Below, piece after piece: positions 38,611 to 44,419 of a DNA stretch of 44,419 bases. The position numbers and the translations under genes are program-made. Each line of letters starts with the position of its first letter. The first letter of the stretch is position 1. Origin of the DNA: Bdellovibrionales bacterium (GTDB lineage: Bacteria; Bdellovibrionota; Bdellovibrionia; Bdellovibrionales; UBA1609). A model generated the notes under the pieces. That model saw nothing but the letters and a program-made list of their open reading frames with translations, searched no databases and was not told the origin of the DNA. The stretch lies in the NCBI GenBank assembly GCA_007128005.1, contig SKYF01000165.1, forward strand, positions 1-44,419, written 5' to 3'.

Positions 38611-39768
38611 CTAAATTTCGTCCTCATAGCAGGAGTATTCGAGAGTGTAGCTCCCTGATGGGAGGCCACTTGAAAATAACAGATTATTTTCTTCCACAGA
38701 AAAAGAAGTTTCCACAAGACCATCATTACTCATGATCTTCAGATCAATGGCTCCAGTCTCGCTCTTCTCTAAAGGTTCGCAGGCCAGCTTTGTCTCATAA
38801 GCCAGTTGTTTGACGAGGCTGCCTAGATCAGAAAGCTGTTGTCCGTAGTCTTCGGCACAGACAAGCCCCACGAGTCCACCGGTCTCATTGCTAAGTTCTC
38901 GGTAGGTGTTGCCCTCTCTAGCCGCTCTATGGGCTCCGGGACATTGACCTTGCTTATGAATAAAGGAGTTAAAGACAAATCTTTTTTCTTTTCCAAATTG
39001 GGACCTTACCTGCTCCAAAAGGTTTTCCGGGAGGCTCTTTTCAGGACTGTGACTTGTTGAGCAAACCCCGTTGCTACACTCGTCTTCATCGGAGATAAGA
39101 ACAACGGCCAATGCCGAATCCTGCCGGAAGAAAGCAGCCTGACCAATATCCGACGATCTTCTCTCGAGGGCTCGATAGGTGGCGCGTATGCCTCTTTCAT
39201 CCCCACTGCCCCGAGCTCCCATTTCAATGGCATTTGCCAGCAGCAGCTGGGCCTGACCGAGAGTAGAGGGGTCGTTCGCTCGGAGAATGGGCTGATGCTC
39301 TGAGGAGAGGAAACTGCGAAATTGACCATCACCCCAGCTCACTCTATGTCCCCTGCGGTCTCGGGTTATTTCATTGGGGTCCGTGGATGTCACCGCAATT
39401 TGCCAGTCAAGGCCCTCTAGATGATCTAAAAAACCGGAAATCCTTTCACCCATATTTTGTTGATACGCGGTCATAGACCCAGAGTTATCAATTACAAAGA
39501 GAATATCCAATGGCTTCTTGTCAATCTGAACCTGCTGTCGAATTTGGACTACGTTTCTCTCAGGAGGCTGTATAGCAGGAGGTAGGTTTAAGGGAGGGTT
39601 AGATGTATGGGTTGTATCTGAGATTGAAGCCCCTTGGCTGTCTTCAAGTGAAAGGACTTCAATGCTTGAAAATTGGACATCTGTGGCGCAATTATTGAAA
39701 AGCCAAAGTGGCACAAGAAGCGACAGGCTTAAAGCTGCCGTAAAATAGTGACGTTCTGAAATCCTCAC
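38611..39768 (-). CDS. von Willebrand factor A domain putative lipoprotein
   Basis: LDILFVIDNSGSM MIDAS motif, VVLISDEDECSNG; N-terminal lipobox-like LWLFNNC. Confidence 0.83.
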   Translation of the reverse strand: MRISERHYFTAALSLSLLVPLWLFNNCATDVQFSSIEVLSLEDSQGASISDTTHTSNPPLNLPPAIQPPERNVVQIRQQVQIDKKPLDILFVIDNSGSMTAYQQNMGERISGFLDHLEGLDWQIAVTSTDPNEITRDRRGHRVSWGDGQFRSFLSSEHQPILRANDPSTLGQAQLLLANAIEMGARGSGDERGIRATYRALERRSSDIGQAAFFRQDSALAVVLISDEDECSNGVCSTSHSPEKSLPENLLEQVRSQFGKEKRFVFNSFIHKQGQCPGAHRAAREGNTYRELSNETGGLVGLVCAEDYGQQLSDLGSLVKQLAYETKLACEPLEKSETGAIDLKIMSNDGLVETSFSVEENNLLFSSGLPSGSYTLEYSCYEDEI

Positions 39769-39811
39769 AAAGACCCCCTATTCAAATAATGTTCAGTGAT
39801 GGGAATTAAAA

Positions 39812-39842
39812 AGCTCTTACAGCATCATTGAAAGCAAGAGCT
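39812..39842 (-). terminator. putative intrinsic terminator between the PA14 and VWA lipoprotein genes
   Basis: AGCTCTT/AAGAGCT stem followed by TTTTT on the minus strand. Confidence 0.35.
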
Positions 39843-39918
39843 GTTCCCAATCAATGAGGCTTATTTTTGAATAGAGGCCCGAAAACTGTTTAATCGTGAG
39901 TTTGTGTATAAAAGTTCT

Positions 39919-39955
39919 CCGCCTCAAAATGAATCATTGGATCAAAATGAGGCGG
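39919..39955 (-). terminator. hairpin immediately 3' of the PA14 lipoprotein gene
   Basis: CCGCCTCA (39919-39926) / TGAGGCGG (39948-39955) perfect 8-bp stem, 16 nt past the stop codon; weak T-tract. Confidence 0.4.
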
Positions 39956-39971
39956 GTCCGATTTTCCAACT

Positions 39972-41111
39972 CTATTGGACGTAGATCACCTTGGCTTCAC
40001 TGAGGGACTTGCCATAGGTCTCTGAGATAGAAACACCCTGGATCAAGTAATGGCTTCCGGGGGCAAGACCTTGCAAGAAGATAGAATGCTCTGTGCGCAG
40101 CACATTGTCGCTCAAGGTGAGGGTTTCGGCTCCATCCCCCATATTTACATAGCGAACCTGCGAGGTCGCAGGAATGTCTGTCGTCCAAGATACCTGCACG
40201 ACTCCATCAAGGAGGTCTTCTACTTGGAAGTTACTGATGATGGGAGCTTGACCATGGACACAGGGGTTGAACTGTGACTCCATGGGCAGGGCGTAATTGG
40301 CGGCATCAAGAGGTTTCCAGCCCCGATCCAGCAAGTCCAAGTAAGGCTGTCGGGGGGTGGAGTTGTTGTTGAAGTCAAAAAAGGTATTGTTTCCTGTCAC
40401 ACCACAAAGAGGGTCGGGCTCAGGGTTCAGACTGTCAACCTTGCGCCACATTGGAATCAGTGCAATGTGGTGTCTTGGGCCCTGGTAGTAATCGAGTTGT
40501 AAGAGGTGTTGCTCTCCCGCCTTCATTTCTATGACATCACCACATCCCATGCGAGTGGGGTGATTGTTGTCGTTGTTGACCACGTCCACCCATTCTCCGT
40601 TCTTTTGAAGACGTAAAATAGAGCCGTCGTCTGAAAGAACCGCCAATTGGTAAAGTCCTTCACTGTCGTCAGGGCCCAGGGTGAGACTGCTTGTGAAGCG
40701 AAGAGCAAACCACTCGTTTAAAACCTCTCCGTCATCGCGTTTGACAAGGTCTCCAGTTTCAGTGGGAAAGCCCAGAGAAAAGAGTCGAGTGGGAACATTG
40801 ATTTGGGAAAAAAACAGAGTCTGATCTGACTTCGTCCCCTCACTAAAATAGGGAGCGAGACTAGAAAATTTAGGCTGGCCCTCACTTCGATAGTAGAGTT
40901 CAGCTTTTAACCCCTTATCGAATGTCGTATCCGAGCCCCCATCAAAGGGGTCGCAGATAAGTTTGTTCATTGGGTAGAGGTTCACATCAAAGGAGCTATA
41001 GACAATGTTGGCATTGGAGTCCTCGGCAGCCTTGTCGAAGGGATCTTTGTAGGCTGTGCAGCCAATCAGAGTGGCCGTGAGTAGGCTGGCTGGAATAGAG
41101 ATATTTCTCAT
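39972..41111 (-). CDS. lipoprotein with PA14-like and C-terminal fibronectin type III-like domains
   Basis: Lipobox LTATLIGC; PA14 pattern GLYQLAVLSDDGSILRLQKNGEWVDVVNNDNNHPTRMGCGDVIEMKAGEQHLLQLDYYQGPRHHIAL; FN3-like VQVSWTTDIPATSQVRY...LAPGSHYLIQ. Confidence 0.75.
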   Translation of the reverse strand: MRNISIPASLLTATLIGCTAYKDPFDKAAEDSNANIVYSSFDVNLYPMNKLICDPFDGGSDTTFDKGLKAELYYRSEGQPKFSSLAPYFSEGTKSDQTLFFSQINVPTRLFSLGFPTETGDLVKRDDGEVLNEWFALRFTSSLTLGPDDSEGLYQLAVLSDDGSILRLQKNGEWVDVVNNDNNHPTRMGCGDVIEMKAGEQHLLQLDYYQGPRHHIALIPMWRKVDSLNPEPDPLCGVTGNNTFFDFNNNSTPRQPYLDLLDRGWKPLDAANYALPMESQFNPCVHGQAPIISNFQVEDLLDGVVQVSWTTDIPATSQVRYVNMGDGAETLTLSDNVLRTEHSIFLQGLAPGSHYLIQGVSISETYGKSLSEAKVIYVQ

Positions 41112-41124
41112 ATTTTCCCCCTAC

Positions 41125-41153
41125 AAAAAAGGTTGAGTCCACAAACCTTTTTT
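41125..41153 (-). promoter_or_regulatory. terminator/attenuator-like hairpin in the 5' region of the PA14 lipoprotein gene
   Basis: AAAAAAGGTT-(9)-AACCTTTTTT perfect 10-bp stem, 13 nt before the ATG on the minus strand. Confidence 0.5.
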
Positions 41154-41305
41154 AGAATTCCATAGAACTCAGCCGCCTCCCAGCAAATCTCACGGCCGTA
41201 GGCAAAATAGGACACTGGAATTTAGACACTTTTTAGAAGATCGAGGGAAGTCTCAAGTTATTGACAAACTCATTGACGCAATTGTTGCAAATGCTGCGAT
41301 CAGTC

Positions 41306-42130
41306 TCAGAGGTATTCATTCACATCAATCGCCCTCATATTTATATCGTTACTGAGCAGGTCACGGATGACAGCAATATGACCCTGTCCACCTATTACAA
41401 TTAGCCTTTCTCCAGGTTTTAAAAAAGTCTGAATCAGAGCAAGCATACGAAAATTACGATGCCACCAACTTGCGGAAGCGTCTGCTCCCGCAAAATTTGT
41501 ACCGGCGCCAGCAACGTTAGTGAGCAGATAAAACCCTTTGTTTAGATGGTCCATTCTTGGGCTATTGTATCTTTTTAGAAGCTCTTGGAGCGACATCGAG
41601 GCATGAGCTCTATTCTCTTCATTGACCATATTTTGGATACTCATGTTGAAATTTCTTTCAAGAATGGGCTCTTTTGCAAGTTGTTGGAGTAAGCGTTCTG
41701 ACTCCCATTTTATATCCCTGTGGTCAAATCCATGGACTTTATCTAAACCAGAATGTTTAGCAATGCGAAAACCAAGTTGCTCAATCTCATTAGGTCCTAG
41801 ATTGTGTTTACCTTCTCGATATTCGCTATATTTTAAATTAACTGCATCAGAGCTTTGGGGCTCAAACTCTAAGAGTATAAGGGTGGGCTTAAATTCAGCG
41901 ATCCTTCTTGCAAGCTCATCTAAGTAGATTTGCGAATCTTCGCTCATTACGTCTTTAACATGATTAAAGACTTTATCTTTTCCAGGATTTGCAAAATGAA
42001 AGGTGCTAAATAACATTATTTCGTAAGATTGATTTTCTAAGTGGTTGTTTTTATTAGTTCTAGTTGCGCAACCCAACCAGAGAAAACAAAAGATTAGAAG
42101 AGTAGGCAAAAGGCATTTATGCAGATTCAT
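41306..42130 (-). CDS. TraB/ChaN-like (DUF5694-like) lipoprotein; start placed at 42130
   Basis: Lipobox LWLGCATR; IMLFSTFHFANPGKD, PTLILLEFEPQ, GERLIVIGGQGHIAVIRDLL. Confidence 0.65.
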   Translation of the reverse strand: MNLHKCLLPTLLIFCFLWLGCATRTNKNNHLENQSYEIMLFSTFHFANPGKDKVFNHVKDVMSEDSQIYLDELARRIAEFKPTLILLEFEPQSSDAVNLKYSEYREGKHNLGPNEIEQLGFRIAKHSGLDKVHGFDHRDIKWESERLLQQLAKEPILERNFNMSIQNMVNEENRAHASMSLQELLKRYNSPRMDHLNKGFYLLTNVAGAGTNFAGADASASWWHRNFRMLALIQTFLKPGERLIVIGGQGHIAVIRDLLSNDINMRAIDVNEYL

Positions 42131-42138
42131 TGCATTTT

Positions 42139-42981
42139 CTATTCCTGAGTTGAGGGGTTTGCGGAGATCGCCTCTGGAGAGGTCTGACCCACATTTCTGC
42201 GCAACTGACACTGGTAGTGAGCCACGCCGCCGGGCCCCCCTCCTTGAGTCAAGCCAGTGCAGCTGATATCGGGGCCACGCTTTTCTGGGGCGGTCATATT
42301 GTCATGGAGAAGTCGGGCCTCCAGGCCAGTGAGGGTGACATTTATCAGTCCAGGCCGAGGTGAACTCTCGGAAGAGCTTGGAGGGTCCCATGTCAACCTT
42401 GGGCTTTGGTAGACACCTGAGGACGAAGCAAAACGGGTGGGAGAAAAGGGAAGGTCCACAAGCTCTCCAGATTTATAGTTGATGGCGACGCCGCATCTGT
42501 AGTTCCCAGAGGTGGAGGGGGCGTCTGAACTTGTCAGGGAAGTCTGTTGTTGGCAGGACAGGAGCTGGCTGCGTTTTTCTCGAATGACTAGGACTTCACC
42601 AGTTGCACTGGGCAGAGAAGCCTCTCTGGGCGATGCAATCATCTGCTCATAGAGGAATCGGGCATCCTCACCATGGAGAAAAATCGCTCCAGAGGCCCTA
42701 GGTGTGGGGCGATCTTGACGACTTATTTCCAAGGCGAGATTTTCTCCCAGGTACTGACCCCTAAGTATCAATTCTCCGTTGATATCAATAAAGTCTCCGG
42801 AATCTAGAGGTGAGAGGTCATTTTGCTTTTCAAGATTTAAAAAACTCAGTAGATATTTGCTGGAAGCCCCTCCGGGGCTAGAGCTTGTGGACTGATTCGA
42901 GTCAGAGCAGCCCACCGAAAGTGTCAGGCTGATCAGCACTGTCAGCAGGATGAAATGGTTTAAAGAGGGGGAGAGTCTCAT
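42139..42981 (-). CDS. lipoprotein of unknown function
   Basis: Lipobox SLTLSVGCSD; complete ORF ending 8 nt before the next gene. Confidence 0.65.
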   Translation of the reverse strand: MRLSPSLNHFILLTVLISLTLSVGCSDSNQSTSSSPGGASSKYLLSFLNLEKQNDLSPLDSGDFIDINGELILRGQYLGENLALEISRQDRPTPRASGAIFLHGEDARFLYEQMIASPREASLPSATGEVLVIREKRSQLLSCQQQTSLTSSDAPSTSGNYRCGVAINYKSGELVDLPFSPTRFASSSGVYQSPRLTWDPPSSSESSPRPGLINVTLTGLEARLLHDNMTAPEKRGPDISCTGLTQGGGPGGVAHYQCQLRRNVGQTSPEAISANPSTQE

Positions 42982-43098
42982 TGCCTTTTCCTTTCAATTT
43001 TACATCCTCAAAGGCTTCAAAAAAGATGCCAAAAGCAGCTCGACTTTAACTGGATGAGATCAAACACAGGCGAGGCTCAGGTCTGCTCCGAGGTGAAA

Positions 43099-43124
43099 GC
43101 CTGCTGGCCCTTCGCTCAACAGGC
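43099..43124 (-). terminator. possible hairpin downstream of the cytochrome gene and repeat element
   Basis: GCCTGTTG/CAGCAGGC stem on the minus strand with one G-U pair, followed by TTTC. Confidence 0.3.
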
Positions 43125-43165
43125 CAATTTTTGGCACAGCCCCTACAGGGCATGGCATTCATTTA

Positions 43166-43291
43166 GTGACTGGCGCGAAACCGCCAAAGACAAGGCGCCC
43201 GGCTCAAATCGAACGCAGGCGTACTTGAGCGGTACGTTGGAGTGAGATTTGAGACGAGCAACGCTGTATTTGGCGGTTTCGCGCCAGTCAC
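43166..43291. mobile_element. MITE-like element, 126 bp, no internal gene
   Basis: Perfect 23-bp TIRs GTGACTGGCGCGAAACCGCCAAA (43166-43188) / TTTGGCGGTTTCGCGCCAGTCAC (43269-43291); flanking direct repeat CATTTA at 43160-43165 and 43292-43297; nested internal inverted repeats. Confidence 0.75.
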
Positions 43292-43294
43292 CAT

Positions 43295-43663
43295 TTAGGG
43301 CTTTAGGGAGGCATAGTAGGCCGCAAGGTCCGCAATGTCCTGGTCGCTGAGTCCTGCTGCCATGGGTCCCATCAGCGGATCTTTGCGCTGGCCACTGCGG
43401 TAGGCCCTTAAGGTGTTGGCTAAGTAGACCTCTTGCTGGCCTGCCAGGTTGGGCCAAATGGGATTGGCACTGATCCCCTTGGGACCATGACAGGCCTGAC
43501 AGCTCACTGACTTGCGCTCCCCAGCCTGGATGTCACCCACCAAGGCGGCCGATCCCAAGCTCATGGTCTGGCCTTGGGTTAAGGCAAAGGCCCCCACCAG
43601 AGCCACGGATAAGCTTTGCACTGTTCGTACGAGGTTCCACTTTTTTGTTAGAGTCTTAGCCAT
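43295..43663 (-). CDS. class I c-type cytochrome (c553-like), periplasmic
   Basis: Signal peptide; CQACHGPKG heme motif; distal Met in [22 protein letters not shown]. Confidence 0.9.
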   Translation of the reverse strand: MAKTLTKKWNLVRTVQSLSVALVGAFALTQGQTMSLGSAALVGDIQAGERKSVSCQACHGPKGISANPIWPNLAGQQEVYLANTLRAYRSGQRKDPLMGPMAAGLSDQDIADLAAYYASLKP

Positions 43664-43689
43664 AAATAGGTCTCCTTAATTGAATGATA

Positions 43690-44419
43690 TCAATAGCTGA
43701 CTTGCAGCATGGTCCAAAAGGCGTCCTGCAGGGAAGAGCCATCGGGATCACTCTGCGGGTGCCCTCCGCTGGCCATCTCGTAGCGGGCCCGTAAAATCGT
43801 ATTGCCCGCCACCCAGTGATTAAAACCCACCCCGTGGCGCTTAAAGGCGTCGGCGGGAAAGTTCTTGTCCAGCAGCATCTCGTCGTAGCGATAGATCAGC
43901 TCAAAGCGGGGGGTGATGGTATAAGCCAACTCAGTCTGTAGAGCTTGGGCTTGGGATTTGGCAAGGGCGTTGAGATAGTCTTCGTAAGAAGAATCTGGCT
44001 TTGTAGCCACCATGGCCTGCAGATCTGGATTGCCCTGATTCACATGTTGAGCGCCTACAAACTCCACACTGACAGTCATGGGCAGGCGCCCTTGAGTCCA
44101 GCGGGTGAGGGAGGCCAAGGCGTAGGCAGAAAAGGCCCAGGGGGAGTCCCCTTTTTCCTGAGCGGTGCTGTCAAAGCGCTCAAAGGAGGCTCCACTCAAA
44201 CCCAGCATCACTGGCAAGCCGGTCCAAGGGGAGTTCCAGCGCAAATTGGCCACAGCTCCATGCAGCCCGGATTGTCCCGCTCGCAAATTCCCCGCCGAGC
44301 CACTGCGGGCACTCACCGGCTCCCCATTGCTGAAGGCCAAATCGTAGTGGAGTTGGGGGCCCAGATCTCCGGCTATGGCAAAGCCCAATAAAAAGTCATT
44401 CCAGGTGCTCCGGGTGACA
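43690..44419 (-). CDS. outer-membrane porin-like protein, 5' end truncated by window edge
   Basis: Frame open to the window end; alternating beta-strand pattern; C-terminal DAFWTMLQVSY typical of barrel proteins. Confidence 0.65.
   Translation of the reverse strand, partial: VTRSTWNDFLLGFAIAGDLGPQLHYDLAFSNGEPVSARSGSAGNLRAGQSGLHGAVANLRWNSPWTGLPVMLGLSGASFERFDSTAQEKGDSPWAFSAYALASLTRWTQGRLPMTVSVEFVGAQHVNQGNPDLQAMVATKPDSSYEDYLNALAKSQAQALQTELAYTITPRFELIYRYDEMLLDKNFPADAFKRHGVGFNHWVAGNTILRARYEMASGGHPQSDPDGSSLQDAFWTMLQVSY

Noticed and set aside
43143-43457. 104-aa minus-strand ORF over the repeat element
   Set aside because: Spans the MITE-like repeat and the cytochrome gene in another frame; not a plausible transposase or MITE-encoded protein.
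1-44419. CRISPR array, prophage, transposase or toxin-antitoxin pair
   Set aside because: No regularly spaced repeats, phage structural genes, transposase motifs or small paired toxin/antitoxin ORFs were recognised.

Overview
This 44.4 kb window is a gene-dense chromosomal segment. Gene content suggests a Bdellovibrionota or other delta-like proteobacterium, but that is inference and no marker gene was tested. Left part: truncated S41 protease, trigger factor, two tandem ArsA/Get3-type ATPases, TPR lipoprotein, GshA, M17 aminopeptidase, clpP-clpX-lon, and a TPR protein with a C-terminal OmpR-type winged helix. Middle: tRNA-Val(UAC), an ABC-2 transporter, a compact crtE-crtI-crtB-crtYcd carotenoid operon, secreted proteins of unknown function, a DsbA-like lipoprotein, RNase HI, an RRM protein, TypA/BipA, a histidine kinase, a bacterial eRF1-like (baeRF) protein and an MscS channel. 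Right part: an MBL hydrolase, Dps, YhdH-type oxidoreductase, M15 peptidase, nitroreductase, esterase, VWA and PA14/FN3 lipoproteins, a TraB/ChaN-like (DUF5694-like) lipoprotein, cytochrome c and a truncated porin. The strongest non-coding observation is a 126-bp element at 43166-43291. It has perfect 23-bp terminal inverted repeats and a 6-bp CATTTA direct repeat on both sides, and it sits on the stop codon of a cytochrome c gene, so it looks like a MITE. Also notable: nested dyads between lon and the TPR regulator, a perfect CRP-like palindrome by the carotenoid operon, an RNase HI with an apparent C-terminal hybrid-binding domain, and a terminator-like hairpin just upstream of the PA14 lipoprotein start. 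I found no CRISPR array, prophage or transposase. No database search was possible, so all names come from motif recognition.
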